A stretch of DNA of 64,000 nucleotides from Thermus parvatiensis (GCF_001535545.1 NZ_CP014141.1:310001-374000); one strand, 5' to 3'; counted from the first letter of the stretch, positions 12,019 to 22,745 are shown. Numbers and translations: made by a program. The notes: a model not told the origin generated them from the letters alone.

Positions 12019-13482
12019 CTACTCCAGGTACAGGGCCAAAGCGCTCACCACGGGCCGGGGGCTTCCCTGGTAGGGGCTTCGCAAGGCGCCCCGCACCCAA
12101 AGCTGGGCCGAGCCGCCCCCGTCCATCCGGAGGGCGTTCCAGGCCCCCAAGGAGAGGAGGGCCCGGGCCAAAACACCCGGGGTGGTGGGCTCGGAGACCA
12201 CAAGCCAAAGCCTCCCCTCCCGGGTCCAGGCCACCGCCGCCTGGAGGGCCACGGCCTGAAGGGGTCTCGGGTCCTTGAAGTTCTCCTTGGCGGGGTCGTA
12301 GGCGTACCGGCCCTCCTTGAGGAGGAGGGGGCCTCCCTCCAGGGCGTAGCGGAAAGGGGGGTCCAGCCTGGCGTAGAGGCTTAACCGGTCCCCCACGGCG
12401 AGGGGAAAGGGGGGGCTTCCCTTGGGGAAGCTAAGGGCCCAAAGCCCTGGGGGAAGCTCGGCGGGGGCGGGAAGGATGGCCTTCACCCGGTCCCCTTCCA
12501 CCAGGGCCACCGCCTCCCCTTCCCGGCCCACCAGGCCCGGCACCGTGTGGGCGGTGTAGCGGGCCCTCGAGGCGTTCACCCCCACCCGGGCCCTCTCCCC
12601 CCTGGGCCCCACCACCTCGGCCACGAACTGGGGAAAGCCCAGGAAGAAGGAAAACCCGTCCCAAAGGAGGGCCACCCGCCCGTAGGGGTAGGCCACCGTC
12701 ACCCCGTCCTGGACCCAAAGGCCGATGGGCGTCCCGGTCTTCGGGTCAAAGTACCCCCCGTTCAGGACGGCGAGGGCCCCCGGGGCTAGGTCCCTGGGCA
12801 AAGCCCGCTTTCCCGGGGTGCCCACGGGGAGGAGCCTTCCCCGTTCCGCCTCCACCAGGTAAAGCCTCAGGGGCTCGGGGGTGAAGCCGTAGACCTCCCG
12901 GTAGCGCACCCCGGGGGCCAGAACCTCCTCCACCTCGGGGGCGAGGAGGTAGAGGTCCAGGACCAGGCGGGGGGGGTCCTCGAGGGGAAAAAGGCGGTAG
13001 TAGAGCTGGCCCCGTTCCGCCCTCAAGGCGAGCTCGGTGGCCTCGGGAAGAAAGCGGACCCTGGCCTTTAGGCCTGGGGGCCAGGGGGCCTTGAGGAGGT
13101 CCGGGGCGAGGTAGGGCAGGTAGAGGGTGGCCCCCGCCTTACCCCGCTCTTCCCGAGGCTCGGCCGGGTAGGGGGCGGGCAAGTCCAGGACCACCCGGAG
13201 GCCTTTGGGCTTCTCCCCGAAGCGCACCCCCGCCTCGGGCACCCGGAAGTGGCCCAGGGCCTTTAGGGCCTCCAAGGGAAAGAGGCCCTCTTGGGGCGGG
13301 GGGAGCTCCGCCCCAAGGGGCTCGGCCCAGCCCACCCCGGGGACGTAGACGAAGCGCTTCCCGCCCCCCTGGTACACCCAGGCCCCCCCTTCCTCCCGGA
13401 AGGTGAGCCCCAGCTTTTCCACGGGAAGGAGGGTTTGGCCCAGGGCGAGGCCAAAAAAGAGGAGGAGGGCGAACCGCCTCAT
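12019..13482 (-). CDS. Exported phosphodiester glycosidase (NAGPA) family protein
   Basis: 487 residues from ATG 13482, with a signal peptide MRRFALLLFFGLALGQ. An N-terminal AMIN-like or copper-amine-oxidase-like region is followed by the NAGPA (DUF2233) domain: VLNGGYFDPKTGTPIGLWVQDGV, VGVNASRARYTAH, and the C-terminal RMDGGGSAQLWV and SALALYL. Family enzymes remove N-acetylglucosamine from phosphodiesters or trim exopolysaccharide. A purine-rich AGGAGG directly abuts the ATG; an upstream in-frame ATG would add 39 unlikely residues and is rejected. Confidence 0.8.
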   Translation of the reverse strand: MRRFALLLFFGLALGQTLLPVEKLGLTFREEGGAWVYQGGGKRFVYVPGVGWAEPLGAELPPPQEGLFPLEALKALGHFRVPEAGVRFGEKPKGLRVVLDLPAPYPAEPREERGKAGATLYLPYLAPDLLKAPWPPGLKARVRFLPEATELALRAERGQLYYRLFPLEDPPRLVLDLYLLAPEVEEVLAPGVRYREVYGFTPEPLRLYLVEAERGRLLPVGTPGKRALPRDLAPGALAVLNGGYFDPKTGTPIGLWVQDGVTVAYPYGRVALLWDGFSFFLGFPQFVAEVVGPRGERARVGVNASRARYTAHTVPGLVGREGEAVALVEGDRVKAILPAPAELPPGLWALSFPKGSPPFPLAVGDRLSLYARLDPPFRYALEGGPLLLKEGRYAYDPAKENFKDPRPLQAVALQAAVAWTREGRLWLVVSEPTTPGVLARALLSLGAWNALRMDGGGSAQLWVRGALRSPYQGSPRPVVSALALYLE

Positions 13483-13559
13483 CCTCCTAGGAAACCAAAT
13501 CTTTCTGAGAAGCGGATGGAGCCTTATACCCTTTTCCCGAGCTTCCTTGGCCCAGCCAG

Positions 13560-13616
13560 CCCGAGGAAGCCCTTTGCCGGGGCCCCCATGCTGGCGCAAG
13601 CCAGCATGGGGTGGTA
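13560..13616 (-). repeat. Dispersed hairpin repeat, copy A (3' of rtcB)
   Basis: A 12-bp perfect stem, CCCCATGCTGGC with loop GCAA, spans 13584-13611. It is followed on the minus strand by GGGCCCCGGCAAAGGG. The same arrangement occurs 3' of gpsA (58172-58199) and in related form at 40050-40077 and 21581-21608. It probably acts as a terminator. Confidence 0.7.
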
Positions 13617-16492
13617 TTACCCCTTGACCACGATGAGGGGCCTGAGGCGGGCCACCTTTTTCCCGATCCCCGCCCCCTCCACCGCCTCCACCACCAAGGA
13701 GACGTCCTTGTAGGCCTCGGGCATCTCCTCGTCCACCGTAGCCCGGGTGGCGGCCCGCACCAGGATGCCCCTTTCTGCGAGCTCCTTCACCAGGTTCCGC
13801 TCCCGGGCCACCTTTTTGGCCTGGTGGCGGCTCATCTTGCGCCCGGCCCCGTGGCAGCTGCTCCCGAAGGAAACCGCCATGGCCTTCTCCGTCCCCGCGA
13901 GGACGTAGGAGTAGCGACCCATGTCCCCGGGCACCAGGACCGGCTGCCCCACCCGGCGGTACTCCTCGGGGACCTCCGGGTGGCCGGGGCCGAAGGCCCG
14001 CGTGGCCCCCTTGCGGTGGACGAGGACCCGCCTACCCCTGTGCTCTTCAAACTTGGCGTTGTTGTGGGCGAGGTCGTAGAGGACCCTGAGCCCGTGGTCC
14101 CTGGGGGTAAAGCCCACCTTCTCAAAGGCCTCCCGCACGAAGTGGGCGATGAGCTGGCGGTTGGCGAAGGCGAAGTTGGCGGCGGCGGCCATGGCCTGGA
14201 GGTAGTCCTGGCCCTCGGGGCTTTTGATGGGGGCCGCCGCCAGCTGCTTGTCCACAAGCTCAATGCCGTAGCGGGGGGCCACCTTAAGGAAGCGCTCCAC
14301 GTAGTCCTGGCAGACCTGGTGGCCTAGGCCCCGGCTTCCCGTGTGGATGAGGACGGTGATCTGGCCCTTGAAGAGCCCGTAGGCCTCGGCGGCCTCAAGG
14401 TCGTAGACCTCGTCCACGTACTGCACCTCGAGGAAGTGGTTCCCGCTTCCTAAGGTGCCGATCTGGGGCGCCCCCCGCTCAAAGGCCCTTTCCGACACTT
14501 TGTCGGGGTTGGCCCAGGGAAGACGGCCTTGGGACTCAATGAAGCGCACGTCCTCGGGGTAGCCGTACCCCCGCTTCACGAGCCAGCCCGCCCCCTCCTT
14601 GAGGATCTCCTTGAGCTCCCGCTTGCTAAAGCGCACGTCCCTTCTTTCGCTTCCCACCCCCGAGGGGACGAGGCGGTAGAGGGTGTCGGCGAGCTCCTTC
14701 TGGCGGGGGAGGAGGTCTTCTAGGGTGAGGTGGGAGGCGAGGAGGCGGACCCCGCAGTTGGAGACCACGAACCCCTCGGCCACGAAGTTGTGGTCCGGGT
14801 GGGCCATGGAAAGGTCGTAAACCCTGCCCCCATAGGGCACCCGCTCCACGGCCACCACCCGGTCAAAGAGCATCCCCGGGTTGGCGGCCACGAACTCGGG
14901 GAAGGTGGAAAAGCCCTGGGGCCGGAAAGCGCCCCGCTTCTCATAAAGCGTCCGCTCCGCGAAGCGGCGGGAGACCCCAAGCCGGTGGGCGATGGCCGCC
15001 ACCTTCTCGCCGGCCTCCCGCAGGGCCAAAACCTCCGCGGCCATAGCCTCCCTCCGAGCCAGGTGGGCCTGTTTCAGGCGGAGGTAAAGGGCGGCGAGAA
15101 GGGCGAGGCGCGCCTTCTTAGGAGCGTAGGCGTAGCCCACCTCCTCGTAGAGCCGGGCGAGGTTCTCCGGGGTGGAGCGAAGGATGAGCTTGAAGCGGTG
15201 AGAAGGGTCCTCGGGTTCCTCCCAGTCGGCTTCCTCGCGAAGGTCCTGGACCTCGAGGCCCAAGGAGGCCACCAGGCGGGCCAGGTCCTCCATGAAGGCC
15301 CGCCCTTCCTCCAGGAAACTTCGGCGCTTGGACTGGGAAAGCACCGGAGGGATCAGGTTGTACCCGTGGCCGCTTACGGCCTTGGGCGCGGAAAGCTCTG
15401 CCCGAAAAGGCCTGCGAGGAAGTTCGCCTTAAGCCAGGGGGGAAGGGCAAAGAGCCAAGCGGGCAGTCTGAAGCCCTGCTTGGCCTTGGCCCCCTCGGGG
15501 AGGCCGAGGGCACGGAAGAGGAGGAAGAGGGCACGAGAGGACACCTTCAGACCCGCCTCCACCGCGTCAAAGGTTCGCCCCCGGAAGGTGTGGTTGCGGC
15601 GGCGCAAGTAGGGTCCCCCTGCCCGGAACCCCAGACGTTCCAGGTCGGCTTTGGCCTCCCGCAACCCCTCCTCCTCCCCGTAGAGGACCAGGTAGGCCCG
15701 CCCCCCGGAGCGGTAGAGGGTGCCGTCCCCCAGGGCGTAGCCCAGGAGGCGGAGGATGGCCGGAAGGTGGGGATGGTCCGCCCGAAGGGGGAGAAGGCCC
15801 CGCGCCCGGAGCTCCCGGGGCGCCTGGGGAAAGCCGAGGGTTCGGGCCCAGGCCTCCGCTTCCTCCTCCTCGAGGAGGGATAGGGGTGGAGGGGGCTCGT
15901 AGGGAAGGCCCCGGAAGGGGTGGACCGCCACCCGGTCCCCCGGCCCCAGGGTGCCCGCAGGCCGCATCCCCTCAGGGGTATAGAGGGGGTGGTCCGGGGT
16001 CGCCTCCAGGACAAACCCGCCCTCTGTGCGGAGCCTAAGGAGTTCCTCCGCTTCCCGTGAAAGGAGAAGCGCCGCCTGGGCCGCTTCCGGGCGCTCCCCA
16101 AGCCGCCACACCACCAGGTTGGGGGCTCTTTCCTCCGCCAGCTCCTCTATGGGGCGGGTGTACCCGTCGCGGAAGAGGATCCGGGTTCCCGGAGGCAGGC
16201 AGTTGATGTCAAACCCTACGCCGCCCGGGCTCACCACCCCGCCCTCCTCCGGGTCAAAGGCCGCCACTCCCCCGATGGGGAAGCCGTAGCCCCAGTGGAT
16301 GTCGGGCATGGCCAGGGCGGGCTCCACGATGCCCGGGAGGGTGGCCACGTTCATGAGCTGCTGCAAGGAGGCGAAGTTTTCCGCCTCGAGGTCCTTCAAA
16401 ATCGCCTCGGAGGCGAAAAAGACGGCGTCCACCCGCATCTTCCCCTGCCGGGGGATGCGGTAGGTGTAAGGGGCGATCTTCTCAAAGAACAT
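13617..16492 (-). CDS. rtcB: RNA-splicing ligase RtcB containing an intein (one frame break in the intein)
   Basis: RtcB joins 2',3'-cyclic phosphate and 5'-OH RNA ends with Mn2+ and GTP. The N-extein is 97 residues ([16 protein letters not shown] to GGVGFDIN). The C-extein starts [15 protein letters not shown], and includes [43 protein letters not shown] and [14 protein letters not shown]; 379 residues. The spliced protein would be 476 residues, normal for RtcB. The precursor frame is broken at 15401-15403 inside the intein. ATG 16492 is preferred to an upstream ATG that adds 27 atypical residues. Its cofactor archease is encoded at 51884-52303. Confidence 0.93.
14757..16201 (-). other. Intein with LAGLIDADG-type homing endonuclease in RtcB
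   Basis: It begins with Cys1 ([13 protein letters not shown], splicing block A). Block B is [14 protein letters not shown] with the Thr-x-x-His. The endonuclease motifs are [11 protein letters not shown] and [18 protein letters not shown]-binding HTH ([19 protein letters not shown]) follows, then block [18 protein letters not shown] and the terminal VVSN before Cys+1. It is 1445 nt; adding the one missing G at 15401-15403 gives exactly 482 codons. The +1 residue is RtcB Cys98, known from Pyrococcus RtcB as a metal ligand. Confidence 0.9.
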
Positions 16493-16625
16493 AAGGCCCT
16501 CCTCTAAAAACAACGTCCGGGCCAACCGGCCCGGGCTTACCCTTAAGCTAAGCTCGTATGCGTTATGCGTCAAGGCTTGCGCCTGAGGGCAAGGAGAAAG
16601 CCCCGGGCGCGCCCGGGGCCTCGGC

Positions 16626-16700
16626 TGGAGCCGGTGGCCGGATTTGAACCGGCGGCCTACCGCTTACGAGGCGGTTGCTCTACCGCTGAGCTACACCGGC
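16626..16700 (-). tRNA. tRNA-Thr (anticodon CGT)
   Basis: Cloverleaf on the minus strand: acceptor GCCGGTG paired with CACCGGC, D-arm GCTC...GAGC, anticodon stem ACCGC/GCGGT with loop CTCGTAA, T-arm with GGTTCAAATCC, and an encoded CCA (16628-16626). Confidence 0.95.
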
Positions 16701-16712
16701 CCGCCCCTAGAG

Positions 16713-16741
16713 AGTGTAAACCAAGGGGCCACTTCCCGCAA
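16713..16741 (-). promoter_or_regulatory. Promoter of tRNA-Thr
   Basis: On the minus strand TTGCGG (16741-16736), a 17-bp spacer, and TACACT (16718-16713) lie 12 nt before the tRNA 5' end. This is a near-consensus sigma-A promoter. It overlaps the secG upstream region. Confidence 0.75.
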
Positions 16742-16756
16742 CCGGTGCCCCTCTGG

Positions 16757-16762
16757 TAGAGT
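16757..16762 (+). promoter_or_regulatory. -10 element of leaderless secG
   Basis: TAGAGT lies 7 nt before the secG ATG, leaving no room for a ribosome binding site on the transcript. Confidence 0.5.
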
Positions 16763-16769
16763 GGGGGGC

Positions 16770-16997
16770 ATGGACCTGCTCTACACCTTGGTCATCCTCT
16801 TTTACCTGGGCGTGGCCGGGCTATTGGTCTACCTCGTGCTGGTGCAGGAGCCCAAGCAGGGAGCCGGGGACCTCATGGGGGGCTCGGCCGATCTTTTCTC
16901 CGCCCGGGGCGTGACGGGAGGGCTCTACCGCCTCACGGTGATCCTGGGGGTGGTCTTCGCGGCCCTGGCCTTGGTCATCGGCCTCTGGCCCCGTTGA
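16770..16997 (+). CDS. secG: Preprotein translocase subunit SecG
   Basis: 75 residues. Two membrane helices (LLYTLVILFYLGVAGLLVYLVLVQ and LYRLTVILGVVFAALALVIGLW) are separated by the typical loop EPKQGAGDLMGGSADLFSARG. SecG is the auxiliary subunit of the SecYEG protein export channel. The start follows a -10 element by 7 nt. The stop codon overlaps the -35 box of the next promoter. Confidence 0.93.
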   Translation: MDLLYTLVILFYLGVAGLLVYLVLVQEPKQGAGDLMGGSADLFSARGVTGGLYRLTVILGVVFAALALVIGLWPR

Positions 16998-17022
16998 CAA
17001 AGCGGGCCCTCCCCGGTACCAT
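16994..17022 (+). promoter_or_regulatory. Promoter of tRNA-Ala
   Basis: TTGACA (16994-16999), a 17-bp spacer and TACCAT (17017-17022), 11 nt before the tRNA. The -35 box is consensus and overlaps the secG stop codon. Confidence 0.8.
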
Positions 17023-17033
17023 GGGCGTTGCCT

Positions 17034-17109
17034 GGGGCCGTGGCGCAGTTGGGAGCGCGCCTCAATGGCATTGAGGAGGTCAGGGGTTCGAATCCCCTCG
17101 GCTCCACCA
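17034..17109 (+). tRNA. tRNA-Ala (anticodon GGC)
   Basis: Acceptor GGGGCCG pairs with CGGCTCC (one G-U). D-arm GCGC...GCGC, anticodon stem CCTCA/TGAGG with loop ATGGCAT, T-arm AGGGGTTCGAATCCCCT, and encoded CCA are all present. Confidence 0.95.
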
Positions 17110-17114
17110 AAACA

Positions 17115-17134
17115 CCCCCCGCAAGGGGGGTTTT
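17115..17134 (+). terminator. Intrinsic terminator after tRNA-Ala
   Basis: CCCCCC-GCAA-GGGGGG followed by TTTT: a 6-bp GC stem with a T-run. Confidence 0.85.
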
Positions 17135-17137
17135 AGC

Positions 17138-17166
17138 TTGCGGTTACGCCCCCGCTGGTCTATAGT
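17138..17166 (+). promoter_or_regulatory. Promoter of the rplU-rpmA-obg operon
   Basis: TTGCGG (17138-17143), 17-bp spacer, TATAGT (17161-17166). About 34 nt of leader follow before rplU; it contains a GC-rich inverted segment GGGCCCGGGGGCCC that may be regulatory. Confidence 0.7.
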
Positions 17167-17206
17167 GGAAGACCGGTAGGGCCCGGGGGCCCGGCAGAGG
17201 TGTGGC

Positions 17207-17512
17207 ATGTTCGCGATCGTGAAGACTGGCGGCAAACAGTACCGGGTAGAGCCCGGCCTTAAGCTTCGGGTGGAGAAGCTGGACGCGGAGCCCGGGGCCA
17301 CCGTGGAGCTTCCCGTCCTCCTCCTGGGCGGGGAGAAGACCGTGGTGGGCACCCCGGTGGTGGAGGGGGCCAGCGTGGTGGCCGAGGTGCTGGGCCACGG
17401 CCGGGGCAAGAAGATCCTCGTCTCCAAGTTCAAGGCCAAGGTCCTGTACCGCAGGAAGAAGGGCCACCGCCAGCCCTACACCGAGCTCCTCATCAAGGAG
17501 ATCCGGGGGTGA
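17207..17512 (+). CDS. rplU: 50S ribosomal protein L21
   Basis: 101 residues, normal length. [17 protein letters not shown] at the N-terminus and [26 protein letters not shown] at the C-terminus are L21 signatures; it binds 23S rRNA. First gene of an operon with L27 and Obg, the usual bacterial order. Confidence 0.98.
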   Translation: MFAIVKTGGKQYRVEPGLKLRVEKLDAEPGATVELPVLLLGGEKTVVGTPVVEGASVVAEVLGHGRGKKILVSKFKAKVLYRRKKGHRQPYTELLIKEIRG

Positions 17513-17515
17513 GGC

Positions 17516-19032
<1,517 letters not shown>

Positions 19033-19593
19033 GTGCGGATCGGGCTTTTCGGGGGGAGTTTTGACCCCATTCACCTGGGCCACCTCCTGGCGGCGAGCCA
19101 GGCCCAGGAGGTTTTGGGCCTGGACCGGGTGCTCTTCGTGGTGGCGGCCCGCCCGCCCCACAAGGTCCCCGTGGCCCCCGCCGAGGCCCGCTACGAGATG
19201 ACCCTCCTGGCCGTGGCGGAGGACCCGCGGTTTACGGTTTCCCGCCTGGAGCTGGACCGCCCGGGCCCGAGCTACACGGTGGACACCCTGCGCGAGGCGC
19301 GGCGCCTTTTCCCTGAGGACGAGCTTTTCTTCATCACCGGGGCCGACGCCTACCGGGACGTCCTTGCCTGGAAAGAAGGAGAGCGGCTTCCCGAGTACGC
19401 CACCCTGGTGGCCGTGGCCCGGCCCGGCTACCCTTTGAAGGAGGCGCCCCTCCCGGTGGTGCCCCTCTTCGTGCCCGAGGTGGGCATCTCCAGCACCGAG
19501 ATCCGCCGCCGGCTGAAGGAGGGAAGGAGCGTGCGCTACTGGGTTCCGCGCGCGGTGGAGGTGTACATTGAAAAGCACGGTCTCTATCGCTGA
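19033..19593 (+). CDS. nadD: Nicotinate-nucleotide adenylyltransferase
   Basis: 186 residues, GTG start directly after the obg stop. NadD adenylates nicotinate mononucleotide in NAD synthesis. Motifs: GLFGGSFDPIHLGHLLAA (nucleotidyltransferase HxGH), PPHK, and the C-terminal ISSTEIRRRLKEGRSVRYWVP. Confidence 0.95.
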   Translation: MRIGLFGGSFDPIHLGHLLAASQAQEVLGLDRVLFVVAARPPHKVPVAPAEARYEMTLLAVAEDPRFTVSRLELDRPGPSYTVDTLREARRLFPEDELFFITGADAYRDVLAWKEGERLPEYATLVAVARPGYPLKEAPLPVVPLFVPEVGISSTEIRRRLKEGRSVRYWVPRAVEVYIEKHGLYR

Positions 19594-20113
19594 TCTGGAG
19601 GCCAAGGTCCAAAGCCTCGTCCGTCCCGAGCGCATGGAGCACATCCGCCGGGTGGCGGAGCTCGCCCGGGAGATTGCCCGCAACAACGGGCTGGACCCCG
19701 AACGGGCTTACCTGGCGGGCCTGCTCCACGACGCCGCCCGCGACCTCCCGGAGGAGGAGCTGAGGCGCCTCGCCCCCCCGGAGAACGAGGTGGAGGAGGC
19801 CCACCCCCTCGCCCTCCACGGGCGGGCGGCCCGGGTCTTGGCCGCCTCCTGGGGGGTGCGGGACGAGGAGGTCCTCGAGGCCATCGAGGGCCACGTCTAC
19901 GGCGTGGACCCCGAAAACGGGATCGGCATGGCCCTCTACGTGGCGGACGTCTCCGAGCCCGGCCGGGGGGTGAACGAGGAGATCCGGGAGCTCGCCCTGG
20001 CGGGCCGGCTTAAGGAGGCGTACCGCCTGGCGGTGCGGAACAAGGTCCACTACCTCAAGGCCAAGAAGATCCCCATCCACCCCAGAACCCTGGAGGTCTA
20101 CCACAGCCTCTGA
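19568..20113 (+). CDS. yqeK: YqeK family HD phosphohydrolase (probable Ap4A hydrolase)
   Basis: About 181 residues. HD motifs: H in RMEHIRRVAELA, HD in GLLHDAARDLPEEE, H in EEAHPLALHGRAA and D in YVADVSEPGR. YqeK proteins cleave diadenosine tetraphosphate symmetrically and lie next to nadD in many bacteria. The start used is TTG 19568, overlapping nadD by 26 nt; no better start is seen, so it is uncertain. Confidence 0.85.
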   Translation: MKSTVSIADLEAKVQSLVRPERMEHIRRVAELAREIARNNGLDPERAYLAGLLHDAARDLPEEELRRLAPPENEVEEAHPLALHGRAARVLAASWGVRDEEVLEAIEGHVYGVDPENGIGMALYVADVSEPGRGVNEEIRELALAGRLKEAYRLAVRNKVHYLKAKKIPIHPRTLEVYHSL

Positions 20114-21209
20114 TGCGTCCCCGCCTCTCCTTCCTCCTCCTCGCCTTGGCCCTTTTCGCCCTTGGGGGGGTCCTCTCCTGGCCGAGGCCCGCCGCCCTTT
20201 CCACCTCCGCCTCCAAGCGGACGGGCCCGGTGCCGGAGATGGGGGTGGTGGTGGCCGCCCGGGACATTGACTACTGCGCCCCCCGCACCCCTTGCGGCCC
20301 GGGAAGCCGGACGGACACCATCTTCTACGTCCGCGTCCGCGGGGGGGAGGCCGTGGGCGTGGCCATCCCCCGGGACCTCTACAGCCCCCTTGTGGGCGGG
20401 AAGATCAACGCCGCCTACGGCCGGGGAGGCCCTGAGCTCTTGAAGCGGGCGGTGGAGGAGGCCACGGGCCTCGTGGCGGAGCGGCACCTCATCTTCACCC
20501 TGGAGGGGGTGGCCCGTGTGGTGGACGCCGTGGGGGGGTGGAGGTGTACCTGGACCGCCCCATGCGCTACGTGGACCGGGCGGCGAACCTCTACATTGAC
20601 TTCCCCGCCGGCAGGCTCCACCTCTCCGGGGAGGAGGCGGTGAAGTACATGCGCTTCCGCCACGACGCCCTCGGGGACTACGCCCGCCTGGACCGGATCA
20701 AGGCCGTGGCCACCCAGGTGGCCCGAAAGGCCCAGGACCCCCGGGTCTGGCCCGCCCTGGCGGCCGCCCTGCGGGAGGTGTGGCGCGAGCTGGACACCGA
20801 CCTCAGCCTGGAGGAGGTTCTGGACTACCTCCCCTACGCCCGGGATTTCCAGGTGGCCCTGGCCACCCTGCCCACGCGGGAGGGGGCGGGCACCTACCTC
20901 TACGTGGACGAGGCGCGCAGGGGGGAGCTTCTTGCCGCCCTTTTCGGGGGGCCGCCCCTCGCCCCGCCCCCCGGCCTCCCGGTGCGCCTGCGGGGGGACG
21001 CCGGGCTCATCGCCTGGGGCCGGGCCTTCCTGGAGCGGGAGGGGGTGGAGGTGCGGACGGAGGAGGCCGAGGTGGCCCGGAGCGCCGTTTACGCCAGCGA
21101 CCCGGCGGTGGGCCGCTACTACGCGGGCCTGTTCCACCTTTCCGTCATCGCCCCCCACCGGCCCTTGGCCGAGGTGGTGGTGGAGCTCGGGCCGGACCTG
21201 CTACACTAA
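20113..21209 (+). CDS. LytR-CpsA-Psr (LCP) family protein (one frame break)
   Basis: Restored length 365 residues. After a hydrophobic N-terminal anchor comes the LCP domain: RTDTIFYVRVRGGEAVGVAIPRDLYSPLVGGKINAAYGRGG, VVDAVGGVEVYLDRPM, DFPAGRLHLSGEEAVKYMRFRHDALGDYARLDRIKAVA. A LytR C-terminal-like domain follows. LCP enzymes attach glycopolymers to the cell wall. The frame breaks at VVDAVGG; the G7 run at 20532-20538 must be 8. It lies between yqeK and rsfS, as in many Gram-positives. Confidence 0.88.
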
Positions 21210-21215
21210 GGGCAG

Positions 21216-21557
21216 ATGGTCAAGGCCAAGGAGGCGGTAGCGCTGATCGAGCGGATCAAGGAGCTCCTCGCGGAAAAGAAGGCGGAAAACGTGGTGGCCC
21301 TGGACCTGCGCCGGGTCTCGGAGACCCTGGACTACTTTGTGGTCGCCAGCGCCACCAGCACCCCCCACTTGCAGGCCCTGGAGCGGCACCTCCTGGAAAA
21401 GCTGGAGGAGGAGGACCTCCGCCCCCGGCCCACTGCGGGCCAGAGTCCCCGTTGGGTGGTTCTGGACTACGGGGAGGTGGTGGTCCACCTCATGACCCCC
21501 GAGGCCCGGGAGTACTACGACCTCGAGGGCTTCTGGGCCGACGCCGAGCGGCTTTAA
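21216..21557 (+). CDS. rsfS: Ribosomal silencing factor RsfS
   Basis: 113 residues. RsfS binds L14 and blocks subunit joining. Motifs: KKAENVVALDLRRVSETLDYFVVASATSTPHLQAL and PRWVVLDYGEVVVHLMTPEAREYYDLEGFWADAERL. TACACT lies 8 nt before the ATG, so an internal promoter is possible. Last gene of the rplU operon; hairpin repeat B follows. Confidence 0.95.
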   Translation: MVKAKEAVALIERIKELLAEKKAENVVALDLRRVSETLDYFVVASATSTPHLQALERHLLEKLEEEDLRPRPTAGQSPRWVVLDYGEVVVHLMTPEAREYYDLEGFWADAERL

Positions 21558-21560
21558 GTA

Positions 21561-21612
21561 CCCCAGCCCCCTGGGAACCGCCCCACGCGGGCGCAAGCCA
21601 GCGTGGGGGTAG
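21561..21612 (-). repeat. Dispersed hairpin repeat, copy B (between convergent rsfS and a small gene)
   Basis: CCCCACGCGGGC-GCAA-GCCAGCGTGGGG (21581-21608) is an imperfect 12-bp stem. Read on the minus strand it shares the core TGGCTTGCGCC with copies A and D and is followed by GGTTCCCAGGGGGCT. It probably terminates both neighbours. Confidence 0.6.
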
Positions 21613-21614
21613 GG

Positions 21615-21893
21615 TCAGACCTTGGGCGGGGCCAGGGGCCCCATGATGAACCGCTGGAAGACCAGGTAGAAGGCCAGGTAGACGGCGAACTGGAACCAGA
21701 AGTGGGCGGCCCAAGGGAGGCCCAGGGCCCCGAGGACCACGATCACCGTCACGGCCGCCGTCATGACCAGGGTGGTCCGGAGGAAGATCCCGGGAAGGTA
21801 GGGGAGGAACTGCCGGAAGGTCTTGGGCCTGCGGGCCTCCCACTCCTTCAGGGCCTTCTTCTTTAGCTTCTCCTGCCGCTTCTTCTTGCCCAC
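21615..21893 (-). CDS. Small two-helix membrane protein, unknown
   Basis: 92 residues from GTG 21893. A basic N-terminus (VGKKKRQEKLKKKALKEWEARRPKTF) precedes hydrophobic segments LRTTLVMTAAVTVIVVLGALGL and FWFQFAVYLAFYLVFQRFIM. I do not recognise a family; it resembles small Deinococcus-Thermus membrane proteins. It is divergent from panC, and AGTATA between them may serve both directions. Confidence 0.65.
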   Translation of the reverse strand: MGKKKRQEKLKKKALKEWEARRPKTFRQFLPYLPGIFLRTTLVMTAAVTVIVVLGALGLPWAAHFWFQFAVYLAFYLVFQRFIMGPLAPPKV

Positions 21894-21901
21894 GGGGAAA
21901 G

Positions 21902-21907
21902 TATACT
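21902..21907 (+). promoter_or_regulatory. -10 element of leaderless panC
   Basis: TATACT lies 7 nt before the GTG start of panC. No strong -35 box is seen. Confidence 0.5.
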
Positions 21908-21914
21908 GGGGACC

Positions 21915-22745
21915 GTGAGAACCGTGAGCACCGTGGCCGAGCTGCGGGCGGCCCTGCCCCGGGAGGGCGTGGGCTTCGTCCCCACCATGGGCTACCTCCA
22001 CCGGGGGCACCTCGCCCTGGTGGAACGGGCCCGGCGGGAGAACCCCTTCGTGGTGGTCTCTATCTTTGTCAACCCCCTCCAGTTCGGCCCCGGGGAGGAC
22101 TACCACCGCTACCCCCGGGACCTGGAGCGGGACCGGGCCCTTTTGCAGGAGGCGGGGGTGGACCTCCTCTTCGCCCCCGGCGTGGAGGAGATGTACCCCG
22201 AGGGCTTCGCCACCCGGGTCCAGGTGGAGGGTCCCCTCACCGCCCTTTGGGAGGGGGCGGTGCGCCCCGGCCACTTCCAGGGGGTGGCCACGGTGGTGGC
22301 GCGGCTTTTCCTTTTGGTCCAGCCCCAGAGGGCCTACTTCGGGGAGAAGGACTACCAGCAGCTCCTCGTGGTGCGGCGGATGGTCCGGGACCTGGGCTTC
22401 CCCGTGGAGGTGGTGGGGGTGCCCACGGTGCGGGAGGAGGACGGCCTCGCCCTTTCCAGCCGCAACGTCTACCTTTCCCCCGAGACCCGCAAGAAGGCCT
22501 CCGTGCTCTACCGGGCCCTTTCCGCCATGCGGGAGGTGGCACTAAAGGGGGGAAGCGTGGCCGAGGCCTTGCGGGCGGGCGAGGGGGTTTTGGCAGAGGT
22601 GCCCGAGTTCCGCAAGGACTACCTTGCCATCGTCCACCCCGAGACCCTCCTGCCCCTCTCCGACTGGGTCGCGGGGGCCAGGGGGATCGTGGCCGGGAGG
22701 TTCCCCGAGGCGCGGCTTATAGACAACCTGGAGGTCTACCCATGA
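21915..22745 (+). CDS. panC: Pantothenate synthetase
   Basis: 276 residues, full length; GTG start. PanC condenses pantoate and beta-alanine with ATP. Motifs: FVPTMGYLHRGHLALVERAR (HxGH), VVSIFVNPLQFGPGEDYHRYPRDLE, AYFGEKDYQQLLVVRRMV, VREEDGLALSSRNVYLSPE (KMSKS-like SSRN). The stop overlaps the pilT start (ATGA). Confidence 0.96.
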   Translation: MRTVSTVAELRAALPREGVGFVPTMGYLHRGHLALVERARRENPFVVVSIFVNPLQFGPGEDYHRYPRDLERDRALLQEAGVDLLFAPGVEEMYPEGFATRVQVEGPLTALWEGAVRPGHFQGVATVVARLFLLVQPQRAYFGEKDYQQLLVVRRMVRDLGFPVEVVGVPTVREEDGLALSSRNVYLSPETRKKASVLYRALSAMREVALKGGSVAEALRAGEGVLAEVPEFRKDYLAIVHPETLLPLSDWVAGARGIVAGRFPEARLIDNLEVYP

